A DNA stretch of 64,000 nt from assembly GCA_036346255.1 (NCBI GenBank), contig CM070639.1, positions 32,332,165-32,396,164 on the forward strand, read 5' to 3'. A model generated the notes under the pieces. It was not told the origin of the DNA. It was given only the letters and a program-made list of their open reading frames with translations, and did no database searches. The first letter of the stretch is position 1. Every line of letters begins with the position of its first letter. The DNA is from Ampelocalamus luodianensis. Lineage: Eukaryota > Streptophyta > Magnoliopsida > Poales > Poaceae. The position numbers were made by a program, and so were the translations under genes. Of the stretch, positions 25,462-37,600 are shown one piece after another.

Positions 25462-25962
25462 TTTTAACCCTGCAGGGGTGTACCAATGTACCCACACGAT
25501 AGACCGCCTTTCCACCAGCCACGGTTAGCACACTTCCTTTGGTATGCAGGCACGGCTAAGTCTACAAGACGCTTTCCAATGGACGATGCTAATTAAGAGC
25601 CGCAACCCACGGAGAAGGATACATTAGACAGCCTAACTGCATACTAATGCCCTCGCACACCACAAACACACACACGCACACACCCACCGACCAGCTCATA
25701 ATTAGCACCTCCCAACGTACTTAGTCAAGAGAGGTCCCATATCCCCCCTCGTGTGGTTAGCACGCAATAATTGCTTGGATCAATGGCACAAGTAACTCGG
25801 TCCTTAGGGACTTAGGCACCATTCCATTCACACCCAACAGATCACCCAGCATACCATTGTGCCCAAGCCAAGATATAACTTTTGTTTTCAGTTTTTGATT
25901 TGCAAAATGGTAAAACACAAGGGTTGGACATAATGGAATAATAATAGCATTTGTGTGATCAA

Positions 25963-25985
25963 GATCACCGACTAAGTCGATGATC
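25963..25985 (-). other. Conserved LTR hairpin
   Basis: Arms GATCACCGACT and AGTCGATGATC around a single A, with one mismatch. Counterparts: E-right 35992-36014, F 40561-40583 (perfect, GATCATCGACT/AGTCGATGATC) and H 49814-49835 (GTTACCGACT/AGTCGATAAC). Outer pairs change on both arms between F and H, as expected for a maintained stem. Confidence 0.65.
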
Positions 25986-26837
25986 GCCCAATACTACCGA
26001 TGCTAGGCATGGCTAAGCAATATTTATTCGAAATCTACTAAGTGACAAGAGCTCATCCATCGAACTCTAACCACAGCAAATAACCTAGGCTCAGGTAGTA
26101 GAGGATAATCATTTACCGACAGATTATGCAACTAGAGGTCTAACTAATCAATTTAACAACAAAATAGCAATGCATACATAGAAGTTAAACAAAATATTAG
26201 ACTTTAAAAGTAATGGGATTGAATGGGAAATGATCAAACTGCTTGCCTGCTTGCTGTTGCTCAATTTGTTGCGGAGGGTCGTTCTCGGGATTACCGCAAA
26301 TATCGAATCCTAAGCGAAAGAGCGAAAACAACCAATAAGACGAGCAACACTTAAACAAAAGAGCAAGCAAAAATTATCCAAATGTGACAAAATTTATACA
26401 CAAGGTAAAATACGAACATACCTAGACATAGAAACTGGAAAAACTTAATTTGGATTTGTGGTGCAAAAGATATTCTCTAAAAACCTAATTTCGGCCATAA
26501 TTAGCACTGTAGCAAAAATATTTTCTAGAAAGATTTTGAAGCTGAAACTTTTATGGTAGCTACCTACTGGTATAGTGGTAACCCATATAAAATTTCACGT
26601 CATTTGGAGTTAAAATGATTTAGTTATGATTTTTCTAAGTTTTAAATCTAAGACATGATTAATTTCAGTATTAAAGACTCTTGCAAAACCTATACTAAGC
26701 TAAAGTACTTTAACAGATGCATTTATAGAACTTTAGTTTGTTAAATTTGGAGCTACAGAGAAAAAGTTATGCAATTTTGAAGTTTAAAACAATTAATATG
26801 TGCAATTAAAAGCTTCTCGGACTAAATGCGGAAAACC

Positions 26838-28270
26838 CATAAAGCCGGGAGGTCGTGGGCCGTTGATCAAAGATCGCACGGCTCACGATCTCGAATGCTA
26901 AAACCCGCACGATCTCCCGGCGCAAAGACCTTGCGCGCCTAGAGAGGTCTTAGCCGTTGATATTGAATCCAACGGCTCAGGCCCGCTGGATGCACAAAGA
27001 CCGCGAAGGAGCTCCTCGCAAGACTAGGGAGGTCGTGGCCATCAGATCCGGATCCGCGCCCCGAGCTCCACGAGGAGGTCCTACGGCTATCCAACTAAGG
27101 GAAGATGCAGGCGGTTAAGATCTCCCGAGGAGGTCTTAACGGTCTAGATCCGAGCGGAGAGAGGACCTAAGCGGTGCTTAACAAATGAGAGGTCTTGACG
27201 GCCAGGATCTCACCGAGGAGGTCCTAACGGTCTAGATTTCCCTCGGGAGGTCCTCCAACACGGTGCTTTAACGAGAGAGAGATCTGGATGGCTCGGATCT
27301 CCATAGGAGAGGTCTGAGCGGTCGGATCTAGGCGGGAGGTCCTCATGGTTAAGATCAAGACGAGGAGGTCACGAGGTTCTCTTTACAAAGAGACCAAGGG
27401 ATGGTTTTGAAGGTTTTCTTTACAAAAGACCAGGGGTGGTCTTTTGCAAAAGAGGACCTTGGTGGGGTGGCTCAGGGTGGTTTTTAGAAAACGACTAAGG
27501 AAGGACTTTTTGCAAAGAGGACCCCAAGGAGGTCCGAGAGGGCGGTTTTGACAAAAACGACCGGGGTGACCTCTTCGCACAGAGGACCTTAAGGAGGTCT
27601 TTTGCAAAGAGGACCCCAAGGAGAAGGGTGGTCCAAACGGCTGAGATCTAGCCTACGGAGGTCTTTAATGGCCAGGATTCTATATGGTGGGAGGTCCTGG
27701 CGGCTAAGGACTTAGACTAGGAGATCTAGCGGTCCAGATCAACACTGAAGAGGTCATGAACGGCTAAGACCACCACCGGGAGGTCCTAGGACTTAGCTAA
27801 TACGGAACAAAGGATCTACGGTTGGATCTAAACAGGAAGAGGTCGTTAAGGGCTAGGATTAAATCGAAGAGGTCTTGGGAGCTAGAGTTTTTGCCGACAA
27901 GATCCCACGGTGCGAATCTAACACGGAGAGGTCCTGGAGGGTCACGATGAACCCGAGGAGGTCCAATGACTTGACAAAAACGCGACAATGCACTCAGTCA
28001 CCGGCTTTGGTCGCGGCTCGTCGCCGGCGACCACGACCACCACGCGGCGCGGTCCAACGGGGCAAAAATGTTCGCAATACTATTGCGAACCTTTTGAGGG
28101 CACAAACGTCGCCGGACACGACCCATATCGCCGGCGAGCCGGAACGAGGCGGAGATCAAGTACGGGAAAAGTGAAAACCGAGAAAGACTTCGCCGCGACC
28201 TAAGCTATCGAGTGCTTAAGCTACAGGAGGTCATTGTGAACTCACCTGGGCCCAGAGGAGGTCCAAGGGA
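26838..28270 (-). repeat. GGAGGTC-centred degenerate repeat array in E LTR
   Basis: About 25 copies of a core GAGGAGGTC(C/T)T, usually followed by an ACGGCTAAGATC-like tail, spaced irregularly at roughly 25-50 bases. The units vary in spacing and tail, so this is an old minisatellite-like array. The partner LTR carries it at 36858-38280, and LTR M has a few copies on the opposite strand. No protein is evident. Confidence 0.8.
27372..27625 (-). repeat. Palindromic sub-repeats inside the E array
   Basis: At least five inverted units with a TTTTGCAAAA or CTTTACAAAG core flanked by GGTC and GAGGACC. One example, near 27438-27458, pairs GGTCTTTTG with CAAAAGAGGACC. Similar units lie at 37385-37670. 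They could form hairpins in RNA or cruciforms in DNA. Confidence 0.65.
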
Positions 28271-29557
28271 GATCGGTGGAGCCACGCGGCGGCGATCGCC
28301 GCGGAGTGGAGGAAGATGACACGGGAAAAACTCTCGGCGATATGAGAATCAAGAAAATCGCGATTAGCTCGGGAGGACCCGCGAGATAGAGCAAGAGCGG
28401 CAAGCGGAGGGAGGGAGACATGCTCACGGAGCTAAAGATGGAGGCGCGACGCCAAACCGAGAAGGCCGAAACCCAACCCACCGCTTCACGAGAAAACAAG
28501 CCGAATCAAGTTAGTGGAGCGGGACCGGGAGGTTGAAAGAAATCTTTGCGGCGCTAAGGGAGGGCAGGGACCACTGAGCTCGATGGTGATGAGGGCTCGG
28601 CGGTCAACAATGGCGGCAAGTGTTTCCAGCACTATGCGATTTGGTTCACGAGAGGAGAGCTAAGGACTCGCATAAGGTGCGAGAAGGAAGCTAAGGGTGA
28701 GCTCGGGGACCATATAAAGCTAGTGAGCAACGGGAGGAAATCCGAGCGCTCTACGGAAATGGAGCTCAAGCAACGCCACCGCTCGCAGGAAGTGACAGGA
28801 GTTGGTAGCGGGAAGACTTTGGAGGAAAGGTCCGACGAGCATTTAAGAAGGGCGAAAGAGCCGTTGACGAGGACGGAGCGATGGGACCACCAGCGTGCAA
28901 TCCTCGGCGCACGCCATCTCCCGTGATCGAGGAAGAAGAAGAACGAGGAGGAGGTAGGGTGGTCGTGGGATCCCGATCCAACGGCCCGCACCGAGCTCAG
29001 CCCGCACTGAGCCCGACGCCACTAGGTGGCTTAGTGCGACCACGACCTAAGTCGGACTCGGTGCGAGTCCAAGCCTCACTCGGACTGGGGTTTCAAATTG
29101 GGAGCTGGAATTTAGGAATTAATTAAGGCATCAAACCAACTACAAAATTTCTGAAATTTTAACTGGAGCTTGCTAACTTTAGAATTAACCTCCCATAAAA
29201 TGTTCAGAGATTTTGGTGTGCTAGAGTTTCCTCAAGAAATTCCAGAAGGTGATTTCAGAGGTTTGACCAAGGTTTGACTTGCCTCTAAAATATTTCAATT
29301 AATTTCCAAAAAGCATGAAATAATTTAGGGGCGTTACCAAACAACCTTAGAACCAAGGAAAATTATTTCCAAGGGTTTAACAAAAGATTTGACCAAGGTG
29401 GTTGTTGACTTGATAAAGGAGGCTTTTGATTTTGAACTTCCCAAAATTCCTTTACAAGAATTTCAGAAAAGTTTCAAGAGTAAAAGGATGAAGGAAAAGT
29501 TTTAATTTACCCTCATTTTATTACATTTGAAACACAAGCCAAAATGGGGATGTTACA

Positions 29558-29571
29558 AACCTCCCCCCCTT
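29558..29571 (-). promoter_or_regulatory. Polypurine tract of element E
   Basis: The element strand reads AAGGGGGGGAGGTT directly before the 3' LTR start TGTAACATCC. Confidence 0.85.
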
Positions 29572-30880
29572 ACAAAAATCTCGTCCCGAGATTTGGTTCA
29601 CTCGGAAAAGAAAGAGGGGTAGTGCCGCACGGAGGCGATCTTCTCGCTCCCAAGTAGCCTCGTCCTCGGAATGGTTTGACCACTTGAACTTTAAGGAACT
29701 TGATGGTCTTGTTCCTTGTTCTTCGCTCAGCCTCCTCGAGTATGCGAACAGGGTGCTCGCGATAGGTCAAATCCTCCTGGACATCAAGGGTTTCCAACGG
29801 AGCTTCCTCTGTTGGAACACGGAGGCACTTCTTTAGCTGGGACACATGGAACACATCATGTACCCCCGCAAGTGCAGCAGGTAACTCCAACTTGTAGGCA
29901 ACGGCTCCTTCTTCTCGATAACACGGTATGGACCGACATATCGAGGAGCTAACTTTCCTTGACACCAAAACGTTGGTGACCTTTCGGAGGAGAAACCTTG
30001 AGGTAAACGAAGTCATTGGGCTCAAAGCTCAACTCACGGCGGCGGCGATCCGCATAGCTCTTCTACCGGATTGAGCCGCGTGCGCAAGCGATCACGAATG
30101 AGTGGACTTGACCTCGGCCTCATTGGTGAGTCGGGCCAAAGAAATGTCTTTCACGGTCTCGGACCAGTTCAACGGGTTCTACACTTTCTCCGTATAAGGC
30201 CTCGAATGGTGCCATGCCGAGGCGGCTTGAAAGCGTTGTTGTATGAAAACTTCGGTGAATGGCAAGCACTTCTCCCAGTGCTTCCCATAAGAAAGAACAC
30301 AAGCTCGCAGCATGTCCTCCAAAACTTGGTTGACCCTCTCGGTCTGACCATCTGTTTGGGGGTGATATGCTGTGCTGAAAGAAAGACGAGTTCCCATAGC
30401 TTCTTGCAAGCTATGCCAGAACTGGGAAGTGAAGATGGAACCACGATCAGAAATGATCGTCTTCGGCACCCCATGCAAGCTCACTATCTGGCGAGATAGA
30501 GCTCGCAAGGTGACCGCACGAATCTTGGTCTTGACCGGAAGAAAGTGCGCCACTTTTGTCAACCGGTCAATGATAACCCAAATGGCATCATTGCCCCGCG
30601 GTGACTGGTAGGCGGTGATAAAATACATCCCGACCGAATCCCACTTCCACTCGGAATGGGCAAGGGTGAAGCAATCGGTGGGCGGTGATGCTCGGCCTTG
30701 ACACGACGACACATCGCCGCACTCGACAACGAATCTCGCGATCTCCTCTTCATTCGGGTCCACCAAAATCTCTCGCGAAGATCTGGTACATCTTCGTGGC
30801 CCGGGATGAATGGATAACGGGAATCGTGGGCTTCGCGGAGGATCAAATTCGCAACTCGATGTCCTTTGGAACCACAGGCG
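29570..30880 (-). pseudogene. Element E integrase (broken)
   Basis: Three domains are visible in reverse order of coordinate. The zinc-binding HHCC part is near 30700-30850 (PGHEDVPDLRERFWWTRMK followed by a C..C-like end). The catalytic core at 30179-30700 has the first Asp in WVIIDRLTKVAHFLPV, the second in ISDRGSIFTSQFW and the signature TAYHPQTDGQTERVNQ; the Glu region follows. The C-terminal part at 29570-30025 has HDVFHVSQLKKCLRVP and a chromodomain start, then goes out of frame before the ATWERE segment. Integrase joins element cDNA to host DNA. Frame changes separate the domains and the final helix is lost from the reading frame, so the copy as read is inactive. Consensus errors could explain some breaks. 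Confidence 0.85.
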
Positions 30881-30909
30881 TTGTTCGAACCTCAAAACGC
30901 CAAACTCAT

Positions 30910-31500
30910 CTACGAGAAGCACTTGGTTGTTCCATTCTTGACATTTTCCTTGATGCGGTTTACTCCAACATCCGATTGCACGAGCGCACTGATCCGATCC
31001 ACCAAGGTTGGTACGTACCACCAAGGCGGCGAGGAACCATGCTCAACCAAACCCGGGTTGAGCAGCTGAAACTCCTCTAGAAGAGGGGTGATGCTCTGAA
31101 GCAACAATGCATTGCAATGCGCTTTGCGACTAAGCGCATCCGCAACGACATTGGCCTTGCCAGGATGGTAGTGAATACCCATGTCATAGTCCTTGATCAA
31201 CTCCAACCATCTCCTTTGCCTGAGGTTCAGATCTGGTTGGGTGAACAAATACTTTAAGCTTTTGTGATCCGAATACACTTCACAACGATTCCGATTAGGT
31301 AATGTCGCCAAATCTTAAGTGCATGGATCACGGCTAACTCCAAGTCATGGGTAGGATAGTTAAGTTCATGAGGTCTCAATTGCCTTGATGCATAGGCCAC
31401 TACCTTGCCTTCTTGCATAAGGACACAACTGAGGCCTCGACGAGAAGCGTCGCAAAAGATATCGAAGCTTCGCGGACATCGGGAGAACAAGAAGCGGAGC
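30910..31500 (-). pseudogene. Element E RNase H (broken)
   Basis: Two overlapping frames carry the RNase H domain that follows reverse transcriptase in gypsy elements. At 31254-31490 are FDIFCDASRRGLSCVLMQEG and the stretch YASRQLRPHELNYPTHDLEL, with catalytic Asp and Glu positions present. At 30910-31311 are VYSDHKSLKYLF and the ending HPGKANVVADALSRK. The break between them lies near 31290-31310, where one frame loses the FRIYLYG-like connection. The domain removes RNA from RNA:DNA hybrids during cDNA synthesis. The linker and integrase follow on the same strand. Confidence 0.85.
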
Positions 31501-31589
31501 GGTGGTCAATCGCTTCTTAAGCGCTGGAAACTTTCCTCGCAATCAGCGACCACGAGAACTTCTTGTCCTTCTTGAGCAACTCGTCATCG

Positions 31590-32460
31590 GCCGCTATCTT
31601 GGAGAAGTTCTCGATAAGCGGCGATAATATCCCGCTAAACCAAGAAAACTTCGAACTTCGGTGACCGAAGTAGGCTGACTCCAGGAAAGCACATCGCTGA
31701 TCTTGCTAGGATCCACAGCTACGCCTCCTGCCGAAAGAATATGGCCTAAGAAGGCTACTTCCTTCAACGAGTAACGCGACTTGCGAACCGCATACGACTT
31801 GTGCTCGCGGAGCTTGCCCAACACAAGCTTCAAATGCTCGGTGTGTTCCTCCTCGCTCTTAGAGTAGATAAGGATATCATCGATGAAGACCACAACGAAC
31901 CTATCCAAATACTCCATGAACACCGAATTCATGAGGTTCATGAACAAGGCGGAGCATTGGTTAAGCGAATGACATGACGGTATACTCGTACAAGCCATAA
32001 CGAGTAGAAAAAGCCGTCTTTGGGATATCCTCGTGTCGAATCCGAACTTGATGATATCCCACTCTCAAATCAATCTTGGAGAAGACTCGAGCTCAGTTAA
32101 TTGATCGAAGAGGTCATCGATCACGGGCAAAGGGTACTTGTTCTTTACCGTTACTTCATTAAGTGGACGGTAATCAACGCACATGCGCTTGTGCGTCTTG
32201 TCCTTTTTGGGACAAAGATGGCTGAGCATCCCCAGAGAGATGAGCTAGGCGGATGAAACCCTTCTCTTGAAGCTCACCCGGTTGCTTCTTCAACTCCACC
32301 AACTCAATTGGGTCCATCGGTAAGGCCTCTTTGAAATCGGGCGATGCAGGAACCAACTCAATGACAAACTCGAGGTCTCGGCTGGTGGCATCCTCGGAAG
32401 GTCGTCGGGAAGACATCAACAAAGTCACATACCACTGGGACTTCACTAATATCTAGAGCG
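31590..32460 (-). pseudogene. Element E reverse transcriptase (broken)
   Basis: The N-terminal part at 32174-32446 reads DLEFVIELVPASPDFKEALP then ELVELKKQPGELQEKGFIR, the entry to the fingers domain. The middle, around 32000-32170, is out of frame, though DNA for the LPRIDDLF-like region and the second finger can be recognised. The palm and thumb at 31594-31998 carry the active-site motif FIDDILIYSKSEEEH (F-I-D-D in place of YxDD, normal for this group), FLGHILSAGGVAVDP and SFLGLAGYYRR. The enzyme copies element RNA into DNA. At least two frame changes break it. Confidence 0.85.
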
Positions 32461-32639
32461 GCTTCGCCGAGCGCGAAGAGATGCGGATCCGCAGCCTTCG
32501 GCGGAAGCGAACTCGCCGCCGAAAGGATGGTGAGGTAGATGAGCCTCTAGCGCAATCAATTTGTCCCATGTCTTTGAGACAACCAATCCATGCCTAGGAT
32601 TACATCTAAGCTCGCCGATCGAAGGAGGATAAGGTTTGC

Positions 32640-32850
32640 CAAGAATCCTACCCTTCTATCTCAACGGGGACATCCCTACACTCGGACTCGGCTCTCAACT
32701 CGAACCGGAGAGCGAATGAGCAGCGGGACCAACAATGGAGTAAAGAAGACCTCCACAAGAGAAAAGACTGAAACAAAAGAATGAGATGCGCTGAATCAAA
32801 CAAAGCAGTAGCGGGGAAAGAGTTAACAGAAAGGGTACCCAACACGACGT
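32640..32850 (-). pseudogene. Element E aspartic protease (degenerate)
   Basis: The reverse frame at 32648-32845 begins GTLSVNSFPATALFDSAH, matching the start of a gypsy protease. The catalytic triplet normally read DSG or DTG appears as DSA, and the frame then drifts from the expected S-F-V-S segment. The protease cuts the gag-pol polyprotein. It sits between gag and reverse transcriptase as expected. The catalytic Gly loss may come from a small indel just after the Ser codon. Confidence 0.7.
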
Positions 32851-32869
32851 CGGGTGCCTCTGTGCCTCC

Positions 32870-33930
32870 TCCGCGGAGATGAGGTTGGCGCCACTACCCA
32901 CGCCTTGGGTAGTGGGGACAACCTTCGATCACGGGAAGAACCACCTCCTGCCGCGTCCTCCATTGGGGCGAGGGCGCTCGATCGGTTAGGGCAACTATTG
33001 ACATAATGCCCTTCGGTTGAACGAAAAGCAAGTGACCCGGCGGCCGGATTGCGGGGCCACCGCTGGTTCGCAGCGCACGTGATCGGGCACGGCCCGCGGA
33101 GGGCGCGAACCGTCTTGGCGGCCTCGGTGGTGCGGAAGCCACGTAAGCGGGCCCCGGGTAGGCCCGACACGAGGACGAGAGGCGGCTGTGCGGACGGCTG
33201 GGCCTCCCACTTGCGCTGCGGGACTGCGGCGCCTTGGCCTTGTGCTCGGCAACAATGGCCTTGTCTACCAAGGCCCGAAGTCGCAAAGTCCACAATGGGA
33301 GCCTGTCTTGCAGCTCCTCGGACAAACCCTCCATGAACTTCTCTGCTTGGCCTCATCGGTGGCCACCTCGGATGGAGCATAACGAGCCAAGTGGTTGAAC
33401 TCGTGCGGTACTCCATCACCGACTTACGCCCTTGCTTGAGCGCGAAACTCCTTCTTCTTCACTTCATCAAGCGGCGAGGATGTGAGCTCGGCGGAACGTC
33501 GTCGGAACTCATCCCAAGAGACAGTGTGGCGGCGGGCTGCATGGCCAAGAAGTTCTCCCACCGGAGAGTGCTGCCCCCGAAGGCGATGGGCGGCAAAGAG
33601 TGCCTGTCTGGTCAGACGCGAGCAACGTCGAGCTTACGCTCAACTCGACGCAGTCACCATTCGCCCAATGGGTCCTCAGACACGGAGAGCGTGGGGCCGA
33701 GTGCGAAGAAACTCGGCAAGGCCCCACGGATCGATGTCCACCCCTACCGGATCACGAGGCACCGGAAAGGGCGGAGGTGTTGCGCGCAATAACATCCAGC
33801 AGGACCCTCGTCCCTCGGCGGTTGCGCTCGATGCGAGAAGGACCTCAGCCATGGTGCGAGGAGGCGAGCTCCTCATCCAAACCAGTGCGACCACGGCCGC
33901 TACGAGTACCTCCACCATCCCGCTTTAAGA
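32870..33930 (-). pseudogene. Element E gag (broken)
   Basis: Starts near 33918 with a hydrophobic Met-Val-Glu-Val stretch. A frame reaching 33676 contains DPWGLAEFLRTRP, typical of Tekay-type gag N-termini. The middle (33330-33670) is out of frame. Then come MEGLSEELQDRL and RALVDKAIVAEHKAK (32894-33334), which end the capsid domain, a Pro/Arg/Ser-rich linker, and a GHYVNSCPN remnant of the CCHC zinc knuckle near 33000. Gag forms the particle and binds element RNA. Several frame changes are present and the first knuckle cysteines are not in the same frame as the last. Confidence 0.75.
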
Positions 33931-34658
33931 AATTTAGGTTAGAAACCAAAGCACTAACATTAGAAGTTGATGAAAGAAAAGCTAACGATTAGGGAATGAG
34001 ACATCACCCTAACCAAAAGCCAAAAATAGCAAGTAACAACTTTAAATGTTTCCAAAGAAGCTCCAAACCAGCAAGGAAACTCCAAACCAAGCTCAACTTC
34101 TCAATGCCATTAACCCGTATTGAATGAGCGAGTAATAGTGTGAGAAGATAAAAATTTCAGCTCACTACAACCAGCCTAACACTACTCAAGAACAAGGTTA
34201 AGGCGATAAAAATAACGTTAGATACTTAGCTAACTAGTATCACATCTTACCCTTTTATTCCCACAAGTTTTACTTGATTAATCTCTTATTTTCTACCCTC
34301 GTTAGAACCTTTGAGCCTGCTGTCAGGAAATTGAATGATCGCTGTCGATTTCGCATCCAAGCCTCCTAATTGAAATCTTCAACCTAAGCTTCAAAACCTT
34401 GTAGAGGCGGCTAACACTTCAATTTGCCAAACTCATTGGTCCCAAAACCCAATTTAATCGATAATGACTATCTTTTGAGAGAAGGAAAGGGAAAACACTT
34501 TTAAAACTCAAATTAGAGCAAGATGAGAAGAAAGCTAAGATAGGTAAGGAATAAAATCGAGAACTCACTTAAGCTTTCATAAATTATTTGACTCTTTGAA
34601 ATTAAGGTTTTCAAAATATCCTAAGGAGGATCAAGCTTGGGTTACTACGGTCGGAATG
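33931..34658 (-). other. Untranslated leader of element E
   Basis: The 0.7 kb between the primer site and gag. It is AT-rich with no ORF of note, unlike the leader of element G, which encodes an additional protein. Confidence 0.7.
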
Positions 34659-34669
34659 GCTCGATACCA
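34659..34669 (-). promoter_or_regulatory. Primer-binding site of element E (one base short)
   Basis: The element strand reads TGGTATCGAGC, which is TGGTATCAGAGC lacking one A, four bases from the LTR end. The site matches tRNA-iMet apart from this gap. The missing base belongs to a CAG/CTG triplet, the type of site that differs systematically elsewhere in this window. Confidence 0.8.
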
Positions 34670-34673
34670 ACTT

Positions 34674-37600
34674 TGTGAGGACCCGGTTTATTAAACATCT
34701 TTGTTTAACCATCCACTTGGTCCTAACAGTACAAATCAAATAAACCAAGCCTCGAGATATGTATACTTCCAAATGCAGTATACACACCCGCTACAAAATC
34801 ATGCATCAATTCCATTCATACACATAGAGTCAAGCAAAAGCAACAAGCGAAAGACATAGATAATATAAAGAGAGTTATTACAAAAGAGAGGCCGCCCGGC
34901 CAAAATTCATAAAGATAAGTAAATACACAATGGAAGCAAAATGGCCATAAGATGGCGATAAACAAAAGCCAATCGGTGTGCCTTTACCCACAAGGCAACC
35001 AACCGGACCGCCAAGCTAATCGTCCCAAGCAGCGCATAAACACGACTCACAAAAGTGAGGCCCTTGGGGCTCACCTTCTTCCTCTGCAACAATTAATATT
35101 AAGCAAGCGGATGAGTACAAAACTTGTTTTTGTACTGCAAGACTGACGTGTGAGATAACGAACTATAATTAACTACATGCAAGCTTTATTTAAGTGGATG
35201 AGGCTTTGGACTTATTTTCACATAAAGCAAGTTTTCATTTGCAATAAGGTAATAGATTCAAAGCAAGTTTGCAATTAACTTTTATTGTTCAAATAAAGAG
35301 AGACAATAATAACATAGATAGAGAACAACACCAACCTAGAAGTGACTAACCCATAGTCACCACAACAATAGCATGAAGTACCCCTTCATACCACCCATGT
35401 CAAGTTTAAGTTTTTAAAGGTTGTAGTCTAGTTCTTGTGGGAAATAACCAGCGTGTCCATAACCTGGGGCGAGGCTATTCGAATAGTTTTAACCTGCAGG
35501 GTGTACCAATGTACCCACACGATAGACCGCCTTTCCACGACCACGGTTAGCACACTTCCTTTGGTATGCAGGCATGGCTAAGTCTAACAAGGCGCTTTCC
35601 AATGGGCGATGCTAATTAGAGCCGCAACCCACGGGAGAAAGACACATTAAAGCAGCCTAACCGGTGCGCTAATGCTCCTCAACACCACAAACACACACAC
35701 ACACACGGGAACACACCCACCGACCAGCTCATAATTAACACCTCCCAAAGTACTTAGTCAAGAGAGGTTCCATATCCCCTCGTGTGGTTTGTACGCAATA
35801 ATTGCTTGGATCAATGGCACAAGTAACTCGGTCCTTAGGGACTTAGGCACCATTCCATCACACCCAACAGATCACCCAACATACCATTGTGCCCAAGCCA
35901 AGATATAATTTTTGTTTTCAGTTTTGATTTGCAAAATGGTAAAACACAAGGGTTGGACATAATGGAATAATATAAGTATTTGTGTGATCAAGATCACCGA
36001 CTAAGTCGATGATCGCCCAATACTACCGACGCTAGGCATGGCTAAGCAATATTTATTCGAATCTACTAAGTGACAAGAGCTCATCCACGAACTCTAATCA
36101 CGACAAATAACCTAGGCTCGGTAGTAGAGGATAATTATTTACCTACAGATTATGCAACTAGAGTCTAACTAATCAATTTAACAACAAAATAGCAATGCAT
36201 ACATAGAAGTTAAACAAAATATTGGACTTTAAAAGTAATGGGATTAATGGGAAATGATCAAACTGGTTGCCTGCTTGCTGTTGCTCAATTTGTTGCGGAG
36301 GGTCGTTCTCGGGATTACAGCAAATATCGAATCCTAAGCGAAAGAGCGAAAACAACCAATAAGGCGAGCAACACTTAAACAAAGAGCAAGCAAAAATTAT
36401 CCAAATGTGTGAAATTTATACACAAGGTAAAATACGAACATACCTAGACATAGAAACTGGAAAAACTTAATTTGGATTTGTGGTGCAAAAGATATTCTCT
36501 AAAAACCTAATTTTGGCCATAATTAGCTTTGTAGCAAAAATATTTTCTAGAAAGATTTTGAAGCTGAAACTTTTATGGTAGCTACCTACTGGTATAGTGG
36601 TAACCCATATAAAATTTCAGGTCATTTGGAGTTAAAATGATTTAGTTATGATTTTTCTAAGTTTTAAATCTAAGACATGATTAATTTCAGTATTAAAGAC
36701 TACTGCAAAACCTATACTAAGCTAAAGTACTTTAACAGATGCATTTATAGAACTTTAGTTTGTTAAATTTGGAGCTACAGAGAAAAAGTTATGCAATTTT
36801 GAAGTTTAAAACAATTAATATGTGCAAATAAAAGCTTCTTGGATTAAATCTGGAAAACCCATAAAAACTGGGGAGGTCGTGGGCCGTTGATCAAAGATCG
36901 CACGGCTCACGATCTCAGATGCTAAAACCCGCATGAGCTCCTGGGCGCAAAGACCTCATCGCGCCTAGGGGAGGTCTTAGCCGTTGATATTGAATCCAAC
37001 GGCTCCGACCACTGGATGCACAGCACCCGCGAAGGAGGTCCTCGCGCACTAGGGAGGTCGTGGACGTCAGATCCGGATCTGGCGGCCCAGAAGCTCCACG
37101 AGGAGGTCTACGGCTATCCAACTAAGGGAAGGTGCAGGCGGTTAAGATCTCCGAGGAGGTCTTAACGGTCTAGATCCGTCGGAGAGAGGATCTAAGCGGT
37201 GAGCTTAACGGCGGGAGGTCTTGGCGGCTAGGATCTCACCGAGGAGGTCCTAGCAGTCGAGATGTCCTCGGGAGGTCCTCCAACACGGTGCTTTGCAGAG
37301 AGAGATCTGGATGGCTCAGATCTCCATAGGAGAGGTCTGAGCGGTCGAGATCTAGGCGGGAGGTCCTCATGGTTAAGACCCGGCACGAGGAGGTCTGAGG
37401 TTCTCTTTACAAAGAGACCAAGGGTGGTCTTTTGTAAAGAGGACCACAGGTGGTTTTGAAGGTTTTCTTTACAAAAGACCGGGGTGGTCTTTTGCAAAAG
37501 AGGACCTTGGTGGGGTGGCTCGGGGTGGTTTTAGAAAGCGACTAAGGAAGGACCTTTTGCAAGGAGGACCCCAAGGAGGTCAGAGAGGCGGTTTTGACAA

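Larger units (their letters stand above)
24645..29557 (-). repeat. 3' LTR of element E
   Basis: A 4913-bp LTR, TGTGAGGACCCGG to GGGGATGTTACA. It contains a conserved palindrome CTATTCGAATAG (25450-25461), a hairpin at 25963-25985, the GGAGGTC repeat array (26838-28270) and GC-rich ORF-like stretches that are not genes. It differs from its partner by scattered substitutions and many small indels. Confidence 0.9.

Noticed and set aside
26838..28270. CRISPR-like spaced repeats
   Set aside because: Units are degenerate, spacing is irregular, and this is plant retrotransposon LTR sequence; no cas genes are present.
28711..28720. TATA box of E LTR (CATATAAAG)
   Set aside because: TATAAA reads on the plus strand, opposite to the element; the reverse strand gives only a weak TTTATATGG. 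Not called as a promoter.
33391..33928. Forward ORFs of 130-148 residues antisense to E gag
   Set aside because: Exact shadows of the gag region; the reverse strand carries the recognisable gag words.
35690..35707. AC dinucleotide run as a functional element
   Set aside because: A short simple repeat, also imperfect in the left LTR near 25665-25685; ordinary microsatellite.
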